Shown here piece after piece: positions 7,128 to 13,625 of a stretch of 15,597 bases of DNA; within the stretch, counting starts at the first letter, position 1; the number at the start of each line of letters is the position of its first letter. Source of the stretch: Acidobacteria bacterium UBA7540 (GTDB lineage: Bacteria > Acidobacteriota > Terriglobia > UBA7540); the NCBI GenBank assembly GCA_002478145.1, contig DLMI01000042.1, positions 1-15,597 on the forward strand, read 5' to 3'. Below the pieces are notes generated by a model. It saw nothing but the letters and a program-made list of their open reading frames with translations. It made no database searches and was not told where the DNA came from. The position numbers were made by a program, and so were the translations under genes.

Positions 7128-8099
7128 ATGGGAAATGCCAAAAGAACGCTTCTTTTTCGGCCTGCCAATGAGAAAGCCCTGCCAATCTTGGCCCTGGTAA
7201 TCGGGGCCCTGCTTCTTGTGGCCTGGGGGTCTGCCGTGAACCCCAGCATGCCCCCTGTGACGACTGTGGCGGCTGCGGAGAATTCGCCGGCAACAGTGGC
7301 CGATCGGACTCGCACCAGCGATGCGGCCACAGGGTTCGCGAGCATCAACGATTTCGAGCGGATCATCTACGTCAGCCCGACGCAAAGCGTGACGAGCATC
7401 GGCCGAAATAACAACGTTCAGAAGCGGGCCTTCATGAGCGCAACGATCTATTACGAGCCGGCCATGCCGGTCCAAGACGTCGTTCGCTATGTGGGCAGCG
7501 ATACCAATTCAGCATACGATTTGGTGGCCATGCGCTGCCGGCCGCGCGACCCCACGAAAACTCAGGCCAGACTCGCCACTTGGCCGAACGTGTTCAAGGC
7601 CCTCGTTGACGACTTAGAGTATACGTCCACGGCCTGCCCGGCCGCGGCGGGCGACACGGTGGACAAGAAGGTGTACTGCGCCGCGGCGAGCTTTTCCGAT
7701 CAGTCCGACACGCAGGTGCCCTTGACACTGGCGGCAACGGTGAATGCTGCCGTAGCCCTCTGGCAGCTCACGGGCGGTGCATTCCAACCGACCGGAAGTA
7801 CGACCGGGGCGAACGTCCTCTACGACCTTTACGGGATTGGCTACGGATTCTCGGGACTGGGGTTTTCGGTCAAGAACAGCTATCTTTCCGGCCATAACGT
7901 GTCTTTGACATCGGCCCAAGCTCTGGCGCAGTCCGTGGTTCCCGAGTATTTGGTGATGAACGTCACGCTCGCCGACGCGGGGTGCAGATGCATCCGGGTG
8001 AAACCTTATTCGAACCGTGACCAGCGATTCATCGATTGGAACCGCGTTCTCGAAGTGGGATCGGAAGACTCATGCACTGTGCTCCACCACTTGCCCTGA
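7128..8099 (+). CDS. Exported or membrane-anchored protein of unknown function (323 aa)
   Basis: I do not recognise this protein. Residues 1-17 are basic and residues 18-36 form one strongly hydrophobic segment (ALPILALVIGALLLVAWGS), so it is either secreted or anchored by its N-terminus with the rest outside the cytoplasm. A Thr/Ala-rich linker (about 40-70) follows. The mature part contains six cysteines, including CRC near residue 287, which could form disulfides. Charged residues and a DWNRVLEV stretch are near the C-terminus. The start is supported by GGAGG at 7112-7116, although the 11-nt spacing is long. The gene is flanked by gene-poor DNA on both sides and shows no operon partner, so context gives no clue to function. 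Its reading frame and codon use look like those of a genuine gene. Confidence 0.7.
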   Translation: MGNAKRTLLFRPANEKALPILALVIGALLLVAWGSAVNPSMPPVTTVAAAENSPATVADRTRTSDAATGFASINDFERIIYVSPTQSVTSIGRNNNVQKRAFMSATIYYEPAMPVQDVVRYVGSDTNSAYDLVAMRCRPRDPTKTQARLATWPNVFKALVDDLEYTSTACPAAAGDTVDKKVYCAAASFSDQSDTQVPLTLAATVNAAVALWQLTGGAFQPTGSTTGANVLYDLYGIGYGFSGLGFSVKNSYLSGHNVSLTSAQALAQSVVPEYLVMNVTLADAGCRCIRVKPYSNRDQRFIDWNRVLEVGSEDSCTVLHHLP

Positions 8100-8619
8100 G
8101 GCGACATCGAAGGCTCCGATGGGCGGGCATGGGTTCAAGCTGAGCGGCTTGAAGAAGGCCGAGAGGGGCAGTTGAAGACCGGAATCTGCCTGCTCCCGTC
8201 CTGGTTCAGGAGGGGGTTAGGGGGTGGTCACAAGAGAATCGCCCCAGATGTTTCCAGCCCACCCCCTGAGTCCGCAAACACTGCCCGGTTTTCTAATCGA
8301 AGCACCCGAACGCACATCCTCTTCATTCTCGCTCTCGACTTCTGACTCCGGACTCCTGCTCTTTCCCTACCTGCTCCCGCCCGCCGTGGCGGGGAGTTGC
8401 GGCTTTTCCAGGTTTGTGCTGGCGGCGTCGTGGCCGTCCGCAGGGGCCGTGAAGAGACCTTGAAGAGCCGCAAAGCCTGCCCTGAGCACAGCGAAGGGTC
8501 CGAAGAACGGGACCTGCGCTACGAAGCTTCGACCTACGCGCTCGCAGCCTCGGTTGAAAAGCGAGCGAATCTGCCCCACCTCCGTGGCACCTCTCGTCTT
8601 TGCCAAGATGCTACACCGT
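8100..8619. other. Gene-poor repeat-rich stretch
   Basis: No gene is supported. AGGGGGTGG (8219-8227) pairs with CCACCCCCT (8259-8267) across a 31-nt loop. A heptad-like tract (CTTCTGA, CTCCGGA, CTCCTGC) lies near 8332-8366. Around 8480-8505 is CCTGAGCACAGCGAAGGGTC, which resembles a short dispersed intergenic motif seen in many environmental genomes. The perfect palindrome CGAAGCTTCG is near 8522. The open frames here are GC-driven and overlap these repeats. Confidence 0.5.
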
Positions 8620-9099
8620 TCACTGCCGACTGCCCCAGTGGACAGGTGCCCCTCCACGCATGGGCATTACTTGGTAACCGTGCCTCCCTGCCCATCCACG
8701 TACTGCTGCTTCCAACGTCGAATTCCCGCAGTTTAGGAAGGCCTGGGCCATCTCCACGCTGCCGTGAGCGTTCAGGGCCTGGATCAAAGCATCCTCTGAG
8801 CGGGGTTCACCCCTTTGAATGAAGAACCAATAATCTCCGGCGATCAGAGCAAGGTCAGGCTCCCTCAAAACGGCCAACAGGGCCTCGTCGGCGCGGGGGT
8901 CCTTGATCACTCCCAACGCCCGGGCCGCACTCTGTCGGACGAACACGTCTGCATCCTTGAGGGCGGCGATCAGTCGGCTCACCTCATCAGCCTGGCCATA
9001 CCCGACCGGCACAAGCCACACTGCGCAGAAGCACAGAACCAGGATGGCGGCATACCGTCGTTTGATTCCAGAGGAGCGATGAACTTGCGGCGTGATCAT
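8620..9099 (-). CDS. Exported HEAT-repeat protein (159 aa)
   Basis: Small exported protein with HEAT/PBS-lyase-type alpha-helical repeats, a scaffold for protein contacts; no enzymatic role can be read from it. Residues 1-36 form a signal sequence (basic start, hydrophobic core about 17-34, probable cleavage after GYGQ or GYGQA). Residues 38-85 form a clear repeat pair (LIAALKDADVFVRQSAARAL, then RADEALLAVL). A third, more divergent region contains EDALIQALNAHG, followed by AEAFLNCGN-like sequence (AQAFLNCGNSTLEEA type), and the protein ends with WGSRQ. The start is firm: AAGGAGGT lies just upstream on the minus strand (GGAGG at 9108-9104) with good spacing to the ATG at 9099. No terminator is visible downstream. 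Similar short HEAT proteins are common in Acidobacteria and appear complete at this length. Confidence 0.82.
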   Translation of the reverse strand: MITPQVHRSSGIKRRYAAILVLCFCAVWLVPVGYGQADEVSRLIAALKDADVFVRQSAARALGVIKDPRADEALLAVLREPDLALIAGDYWFFIQRGEPRSEDALIQALNAHGSVEMAQAFLNCGNSTLEAAVRGWAGRHGYQVMPMRGGAPVHWGSRQ

Positions 9100-9195
9100 A
9101 AGACCTCCTTCCAGTCAGCGGGCGCGACAAGCAAGGTCCCGGCTATTGTCGAGATTCTACACCCGGTTACCCACCCTAACAAGCGAGCAGGGTAG

Positions 9196-9231
9196 CGCAG
9201 AGTCTCGCTTGCCAGAGACTCTGCGGCTTTT
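9196..9231 (+). terminator. Strong hairpin with short T-run, orphan terminator-like
   Basis: CGCAGAGTCTC (9196-9206) pairs perfectly with GAGACTCTGCG (9215-9225) across an 8-nt loop. A GCTTTT tail follows on the plus strand. This has the shape of a Rho-independent terminator. However, the nearest plus-strand gene upstream ends about 1.1 kb away, and the HEAT gene runs in the opposite direction. It may end an unannotated transcript or be a mobile hairpin. Confidence 0.45.
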
Positions 9232-9400
9232 CCTCCTCAGGCCTCCCGTGTAATCGTACCCTCGACCACTGCCACTCCTCGGCGCGAATGACCCCTGGGG
9301 TAGGGGCGCGTGCCTCCCTTGCAGGGCCGACACGGACTCTGTGTCTCTTGACAGGCGGGAGCAGATAGGCTAGGATTGTAAGTGGGGTTGTAGAAAAGAC

Positions 9401-9545
9401 AGGATTCAGGATTCGGGATTCAGGCGACAAGCGCTCGGGCTCGGCAATGCTGAATTCTGAATTGTGAATTGGATTGTGAGTTGCCTTCTTGCTTCTCGCT
9501 ACCGCCGACCGCCTTCTGCTTACTGCCGACTGCCTACGGAATTTG
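9401..9545. repeat. Degenerate 7-bp-periodic tracts
   Basis: Units GATTCAG, GATTCGG, GATTCAG run at 9404-9424. A longer series from about 9445 changes sequence while keeping the 7-bp step: CAATGCT, GAATTCT, GAATTGT, GAATTGG, then CTTCTGC, TTACTGC, CGACTGC, CTACGGA. The first part of the second tract recurs at 9877-9907. Open frames through here are translations of the repeat and are not supported as genes. The rest of 9100-9640 holds only the hairpin at 9196-9231. Confidence 0.7.
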
Positions 9546-9653
9546 AGGGAGGCGTGGTGGAGAGGGCTCTTGGCAGGCGGGGCAGCTCTGGACAAGATGT
9601 CACCGCCGACTGGGGAAGAAAGAACTAGTGACTTTAAAAAGTGAACGAGCGAC

Positions 9654-9780
9654 GCGGGAATGTCTATGAAAACAAAGGGTCGGCTTTCAGCAGCCCGCGA
9701 CCAAGCGGGAATGCTATAGGAAACAAAGGTAGTTACGCGTTAAAAGCGGGAATGTTGTTGAAAAGACAGGTAGTTATTAG
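9654..9780 (+). repeat. Three imperfect direct repeats of about 26-30 bp
   Basis: The core GCGGGAATG starts at 9654, 9705 and 9746. It is followed each time by a related run: TCTATGAAAACAAAGG, then CTATAGGAAACAAAGG, then TTGTTGAAAAGACAGG. The last two copies continue into GTAGTTA. The spacing is 51 and then 41 bp, so the copies fall in different reading frames, which argues for a nucleotide-level repeat and not a coding repeat. A GTG-started frame at 9641-9859 crosses them but lacks a Shine-Dalgarno sequence and runs into heptad DNA. Confidence 0.55.
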
Positions 9781-9907
9781 GTGGCAGGTCTTAGGTGGGG
9801 AAGAGCAGGATTCAGGAGTCAGGATTCAGGATGCAGAAGAGCCAGGGGCAGGTCGCTGAGGAAAGGGGAAGGGGCCAATGCTGAATTATGGATTGTGAGT
9901 TGCCTTT
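9774..9907. repeat. Second cluster of 7-bp-periodic tracts
   Basis: From about 9774 the sequence steps in sevens: GTGGCAG, GTCTTAG, GTGGGGA, AGAGCAG, GATTCAG, GAGTCAG, GATTCAG, GATGCAG. At 9877-9907 a block beginning CAATGCTGAATT and ending GGATTGTGAGTTGCCTT repeats 9445-9487 with a 12-bp internal difference. The IS1634-type transposase remnant begins at the edge of this block. Confidence 0.65.
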
Positions 9908-10311
9908 TGTGCCGCTCCACGGCGCGGCGGGCGAAAGAACAGGCCACCCACAGCCGTTTTTCCACGCGCATGGAAAAGGCGCTCCAGGCCCTCAAGAAGC
10001 GCGTGGCCGGAGGCAAGCTGAAAGACCCCTCCAAAATCGAGCGGAAAGTAGGGAGCCTGCAGACTCGTCATCCTCGGGTCGCCGACCTCTACCAAGTCGG
10101 TGTGACCGAAAAGGGTGGCGCGCTGGCCGTGCTCGGCACGCTGGTCAGCGCGGATATCGTCCTACCCACCACCGACGGCCGTGAAATCCGCTTGCGACGC
10201 GTCACTACCGCGAGTGCCGAACAGAAACAATTGCTGAGTCAGCTCGGCATCACCATCCCCGACCGCCTCAGTTTTGATCAAGAATGTAGTGCAGACTCGA
10301 AGATAGGCTGA
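9903..10311 (+). pseudogene. IS1634/IS4-type transposase remnant with internal deletion
   Basis: The frame reads LCRSTARRAKEQATHSRFST, then RMEKALQALKKRV and KDPSKIERKVGSLQTRHP, which resembles the middle part of IS1634-type (IS4 superfamily) transposases. It then passes in frame into ADIVLPTTDGREIRLRRVTT and LLSQLGITIPDRLSFDQEC, which resembles the extreme C-terminus of the same proteins. The intervening core that carries the late catalytic residues is missing, apparently by an in-frame deletion near the TEKGGALAVLG junction (about 10108-10135). The N-terminal half is also absent, and heptad repeats abut the 5' edge. Full-length relatives are around 500-600 aa; about 135 codons remain. It cannot be an active transposase. 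The assignment rests on motif recall, not alignment. Confidence 0.7.
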
Positions 10312-10420
10312 ACTGATTCCAAAGCAATTAGCCCTCTCTTCGCCCTTCCCGTGACGAACTTGGGCTAACAGCGCAGTCTAACCGACCTTTGTGCCGCCAC
10401 ACCACTGCTGACGAATCAGG

Positions 10421-11956
10421 CTATCCGAGGTATGGTGCAAGAGAAGGGCTTTTAATACTTTCAAAAGTTGGGTGGTAGCAATAGAAGACCCGTACGTCTC
10501 GCTGACCGTGCCAAGGCAGCCGGATGGTTTCCTGCGCCCAGCCCTCCGATTTCATGAGTTCCTTGAAAGGTCTGATGTTCGCTGGTTCGCGGCTGAGAAT
10601 ATGCTTCTGGAATTGCAGGTATGCATCTTCCCCGAGGATGACGATTGATTGCAGGTTTGGGAAGAGCTTTAATTCCTGGCGAAGATGCTTGGCGCAATAT
10701 TCAAGAGTTCTTTCATCCACACGGCTCACTGTTGCATGGCAGCGGGCGGCGTCGGTCAGCGCGAAGCGCGCCTTGAACTCCCCAAAGTTTCTCACGCCAA
10801 GCAAATCATAGAACCCGGTGGCGAAGCGATTTAGCGCTTCCGGGCGGCAATAGGGCAACCCGGCCGGGTTGATGGGAGCGCATCGCCCGATCACGAGCAC
10901 GCGCGTGGAATGCAGGTCCGGGTAGTCGCGTTTGAGGTACTTGGCAAGGAACTCTCGGGGCGGCAGTAAGATGGAAAAAACGGCCGCGCAGTCCCGGCAA
11001 TTCTCTATGCTTAGACGCAAGCTCTCGATTTCAGGTGTGGGAGTTGCGCTGCTCTCCTTATGCGCCGGTTGGGTCGCCAAGGGAAGCTGTGGCCTCAGTT
11101 GCGGAGGTGAGCCAGGGGGGCCGAAGATCAGGTTGTCGATGAGGCGGACGGTACCGAGCGTTGCTGCCAGCAGCGCCACCGAACCTGGAATTACCTGTGC
11201 GACAGGTTCAAGAGTGGCCGGGTCAACGATGGCGGCGTAGTCGAGCTGGACGCGTGGCTCCGCACCGAACGTCTTACGCATTTCCTCCAGAAGCTTTTGC
11301 GCATCGCTTTCGCCTGCCTGAACCATTTCCTCAGCCCGTTGAAGGCTGCGGGAGAGGAGCAGCGCCGCCTTACGATCCTCCGCATTCAGGTAAACATTTC
11401 GTGAACTCGTGGCCAGGCCGTCCGCCTCCCGGACAATCGGACACACAACGATCTGTACCGGCAAGTTCAGGTCGTCGACGAGGCGACGTATGACAACCAC
11501 CTGCTGAAAGTCTTTCTGGCCGAACAAGGCTATATCGGGCCTCACCATATTGAAGAGCTTCAAAACCACCGTGGCCACGCCACGAAAATGCCCCGGCCGA
11601 ATGGCGCCCTCGAAAACAGTGGCGATGTGGCCGGGGTCGAGAAAGGTAGCGAAACCTGCCGGATAAATCTCCGTACTACTCGGCGCAAACACCACATCCA
11701 CCTCTAAGGAACTGAGGAGCTCGAGGTCTTTTTCCGGGCTGCGAGGATAGCGCGCGAGATCTTCCGCGGGGCCGAATTGGGTGGGGTTCACAAAAATGGA
11801 AACAACGGTCACGTCGCATTGCATTTTGGCTTGACGGACGAGGCTGAGGTGTCCTTCATGGAGGGCTCCCATGGTGGGGACAAGCGCCAAGGACTTTGCT
11901 GTCTCGGCCCTAAACGCCTTCATCTCAGAGACAGTGGTAATCCATCGCGTTTTCAT
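10421..11956 (-). CDS. panC: Pantoate-beta-alanine ligase fused to a UDG-like domain
   Basis: Residues 1-278 form a complete PanC, the cytoplasmic ATP-dependent enzyme that joins pantoate and beta-alanine to give pantothenate. The HIGH-type nucleotide motif is PTMGALHEGHLSLV (27-40, His33 and His36). FVNPTQF (55-61), ALFGQKDFQQ (143-152) and the SSRN signature (184-187) follow. PanC is normally about 280 aa, but this frame continues without a stop to 511 aa. After a Pro/Gln-rich linker (about 279-308), residues 310-511 resemble the iron-sulfur uracil-DNA glycosylase superfamily. The evidence is a CxxC pair (C320, C323), a second pair 15 apart (C406, C421), TDAARC, the stretch IVILGEDAY, and HPT at 495-497. 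The usual catalytic GEAPG motif is replaced by GRCAPIN (357-363), so glycosylase activity is doubtful. The gene is 95 nt downstream of panB on the same strand and probably co-transcribed with it. Confidence 0.92.
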   Translation of the reverse strand: MKTRWITTVSEMKAFRAETAKSLALVPTMGALHEGHLSLVRQAKMQCDVTVVSIFVNPTQFGPAEDLARYPRSPEKDLELLSSLEVDVVFAPSSTEIYPAGFATFLDPGHIATVFEGAIRPGHFRGVATVVLKLFNMVRPDIALFGQKDFQQVVVIRRLVDDLNLPVQIVVCPIVREADGLATSSRNVYLNAEDRKAALLLSRSLQRAEEMVQAGESDAQKLLEEMRKTFGAEPRVQLDYAAIVDPATLEPVAQVIPGSVALLAATLGTVRLIDNLIFGPPGSPPQLRPQLPLATQPAHKESSATPTPEIESLRLSIENCRDCAAVFSILLPPREFLAKYLKRDYPDLHSTRVLVIGRCAPINPAGLPYCRPEALNRFATGFYDLLGVRNFGEFKARFALTDAARCHATVSRVDERTLEYCAKHLRQELKLFPNLQSIVILGEDAYLQFQKHILSREPANIRPFKELMKSEGWAQETIRLPWHGQRDVRVFYCYHPTFESIKSPSLAPYLG

Positions 11957-12051
11957 GGATACCTGATGCTAACGCAGAATGCGAGTCGGCGTGATTTATT
12001 CGTGTCAGGTCAGGGCGCGGTTTCGGCGGACGCATAACGGCTCGAAGGTCA

Positions 12052-12924
12052 TCAAGTGCCGCGTGTGACCTCTCGTTCAAACTGATCGCGCAGGCTGGCG
12101 GGCCAGTGATACGACTCACTATCGTCAGGGAAGCGGCCGCCAACGATATCTTCCCGGAAGTGGGCGAGGGCCTGACGCAAATTGGAAGCAGTATCGGCGT
12201 AGGGGCGGACAAACTTCGCATGCGGAAGGAAGCCTAACCCGACCAAATCATGAAAGACCAGGATTTGTCCGTCGCAGTCGGGGCCGGCGCCGATGCCGAT
12301 GGTGGGAATCCGCAATCGTTGGGTAACGATGGCCGCCAATTCTCGGGGCATGCCTTCGAGAACTATGGCAAATGACCCTGCATCTTCGAGGGCCTCGGCG
12401 TCCTCCAGGAGTTCGGTGGCTGACTCCAATGTCTTGCCCTGCACCTTGTACCCTCCCATGGCATGGACGGACTGGGGCGTCAATCCGATATGAGCCATGA
12501 CGGGGACTTCCGCGTCCACCATGCGCCGGATGAGGGCCGCGCGCTTACGTCCGCCTTCTAATTTGACCGCCTCGGCGCCCCCCTCTTTCACGTACCGAAT
12601 CGCAACTTCCAGGGCCTTCTCATCGCTCACGTGATAAGCGCCATAAGGCAAGTCAGCAACCAGCAGGGCGCGGCGTGTGGCGCGGCGAACCGCTCGCAGG
12701 TGGTGGAGAATCTCATCAACGGTAATGGGCATGGTGGAGTCGTAGCCCAGAACAACCTGGGCCAGGGAATCGCCCACCAGAATCAAGTCAATCCCTGCTT
12801 CATCCACCAAACGCGCCGTGGGATAGTCGTAGGCCGTTAAGCAGGCGATCTTCTCACCACGCAGTTTTCGTTCGAGGATCCAGGGCACAGTGACTTTGCT
12901 CACGGCCTCAGTGTTGTGGTCCAT
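12052..12924 (-). CDS. panB: 3-methyl-2-oxobutanoate hydroxymethyltransferase
   Basis: First committed enzyme of pantothenate synthesis. It transfers a hydroxymethyl group from methylene-tetrahydrofolate to alpha-ketoisovalerate, giving ketopantoate, in the cytoplasm as a TIM-barrel oligomer. The 290-aa length is near the family norm. Family motifs are in order: metal-binding Asp52 (LVGDSL), Asp91 (VADLPYG) and Glu123 (KLEGG), the loop MAHIGLTPQSVHAMGGYKVQ (143-162), catalytic Glu190 (VLEGMP), and IPTIGIGAG (206-214). The start is supported by GGGAG just upstream on the minus strand (12936-12932) with 6-7 nt spacing. It lies upstream of panC as the first gene of a probable two-gene operon. 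The 5' region holds a 105-bp heptad tract and a branched hairpin. Confidence 0.96.
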   Translation of the reverse strand: MDHNTEAVSKVTVPWILERKLRGEKIACLTAYDYPTARLVDEAGIDLILVGDSLAQVVLGYDSTMPITVDEILHHLRAVRRATRRALLVADLPYGAYHVSDEKALEVAIRYVKEGGAEAVKLEGGRKRAALIRRMVDAEVPVMAHIGLTPQSVHAMGGYKVQGKTLESATELLEDAEALEDAGSFAIVLEGMPRELAAIVTQRLRIPTIGIGAGPDCDGQILVFHDLVGLGFLPHAKFVRPYADTASNLRQALAHFREDIVGGRFPDDSESYHWPASLRDQFEREVTRGT

Positions 12925-12942
12925 GGCGTTGCTCCCTAGTTA

Positions 12943-13047
12943 AAAAGTCGAAAGTCGAAAGTTCAAACGATCAATCCCAAATCTCAGATTCCAAATTCAA
13001 GATCCAAATCGAGAATCCAGAATCTAAAATCCAAAATCGAAAATCTC
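12943..13047. repeat. 105-bp AT-rich heptad tract upstream of panB
   Basis: About fifteen consecutive 7-bp units keep strict phase while drifting in sequence. The series begins AAAGTCG, AAAGTCG, AAAGTTC, AAACGAT and ends AATCCAG, AATCTAA, AATCCAA, AATCGAA, AATCTCC. On the minus strand this reads as GATTTTC/GATTTTG-like units, close to the GATTCAG units at 9404 and 9809. It lies immediately upstream of the panB ribosome-binding site, so the panB promoter probably lies in or beyond it. A weak TTGAAC-17 bp-TTAACT pair is present but unconvincing. Confidence 0.8.
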
Positions 13048-13065
13048 CGGCCGACTGCCAGACGT

Positions 13066-13175
13066 CTTGAGCAACAAAAATAAGACCCTCTCTGTCGCAG
13101 GACGGGAGTTCTGGCGCTCGTTACAGAGCGTCCGGGGACCCGGGAGGGCCTCCACTTGCCTGGACAGAGAGGGTC
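13066..13175 (-). ncRNA. Branched hairpin with U-rich 3' side; terminator or structured RNA
   Basis: GACCCTCTCTGTC (13084-13096) and GACAGAGAGGGTC (13163-13175) form a perfect 13-bp stem. After a one-base bulge it is extended by CAGG/CCTG (13098-13101 with 13159-13162). The enclosed region of about 57 nt contains a further GCGCTC/GAGCGT hairpin and a GC-rich arm near CCCGGG and GGAGGCCCTCC, giving a multi-branch shape. Read on the minus strand, the closing strand is followed by TTATTTTTG, as in a Rho-independent terminator. It lies between a kinase remnant and panB on their strand, about 160 nt before the panB start. It could be the terminator of the former upstream gene, an attenuator, or a stand-alone small RNA. 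I cannot match it to a named RNA family. Confidence 0.5.
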
Positions 13176-13262
13176 AAACCCGCTCGAGTAAGCGATTTCG
13201 GCGCGAAACCCTGCGGCTCTCCTCACACCGGGATTTCTCGCCACCGGCCACTCATGACCGTC

Positions 13263-13460
13263 TCAGTCCGCGGGCGCGGATCCAAGCGGCAGAAAATACT
13301 GCGTGCCCTTGACCGGCTGGTTCAGCCGCTGCAGGAGTTCCTGCAAATGCTCGCTCCGGTCGACAAAGTCGATCTCGGAGGTATCAATCACCAGCAGGTC
13401 ACTGGACTTGCAACGAAAGAAGAAGTGCTCGTACGCATGCACCACTTCTTCAGCGTCTCC
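13263..13460 (-). pseudogene. C-terminal fragment of a deoxynucleoside kinase
   Basis: The last 64 or so residues of this frame (VVHAYEHFFF, then SDLLVIDTSEIDFVDRSEHL and KGTQYFLPLG) resemble the C-terminus of bacterial deoxyadenosine/deoxyguanosine-type kinases, which phosphorylate deoxynucleosides for salvage. Such enzymes are about 200-220 aa. The P-loop, the substrate-binding residues and the ERS-type motif are all missing. Upstream of about 13460 the frame stays open to 13520, but the sequence is no longer kinase-like, and nuoA begins soon after on the other strand. My recollection is that a kinase of this type often precedes panB in Acidobacteria. If so, this is the stump of that gene after a rearrangement. 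Family assignment is by motif recall. Confidence 0.6.
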
Positions 13461-13587
13461 AGCTACGCCTGTAAGTATATCACCAAATCCGGGATGGGGA
13501 TGTGCTCGGACTATTGACAACTACGCTCAAAGTGAAGCCCCAAGAGGTTTTTTTCAGCATCCTCCTGGACCTCCGGCCCGATTCATG

Positions 13588-13596
13588 TGCTATCAT
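13588..13596 (+). promoter_or_regulatory. Extended -10 promoter element of nuoA
   Basis: TGC followed by TATCAT gives an extended -10 (TGn-TATnnT) with no good -35. Transcription would start near 13603, just before the ribosome-binding site AGAGG (13611-13615). The in-frame ATG at 13587 is inside this element, which favours the later start at 13626. Confidence 0.4.
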
Positions 13597-13625
13597 GGGG
13601 GACACCGGAAAGAGGTGCAACGATC

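Noticed and set aside
8224..8822. Several reading frames of 80-140 aa on both strands
   Set aside because: They overlap each other, dispersed repeats and the 3' end of the HEAT gene, and show no protein-like composition or start signals.
9176..9595. 139-aa minus-strand reading frame
   Set aside because: It is largely a translation of the heptad tracts and the hairpin, with no Shine-Dalgarno sequence or recognisable domain.
9654..9780. Possible small CRISPR array (three repeats ending in A-rich motifs)
   Set aside because: The repeats are imperfect, the spacing is unequal (51 and 41 bp), there are only three copies and no cas genes are in the window.
9641..9859. 72-aa GTG-started frame across the direct repeats
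   Set aside because: There is no ribosome-binding site, the repeats lie in different frames, and the 3' half is heptad DNA.
12984..13244. 86-aa minus-strand reading frame upstream of panB
   Set aside because: Its C-terminus (ILDFRFWILDL-like) is a translation of the heptad tract, and it runs through the branched hairpin.
13514..13519. Perfect TTGACA as a -35 box for nuoA
   Set aside because: No acceptable -10 lies 16-18 bp downstream.
13587..13625. Upstream in-frame ATG for nuoA
   Set aside because: It lies inside the extended -10 element; the ATG at 13626 has a ribosome-binding site and gives the normal family length.
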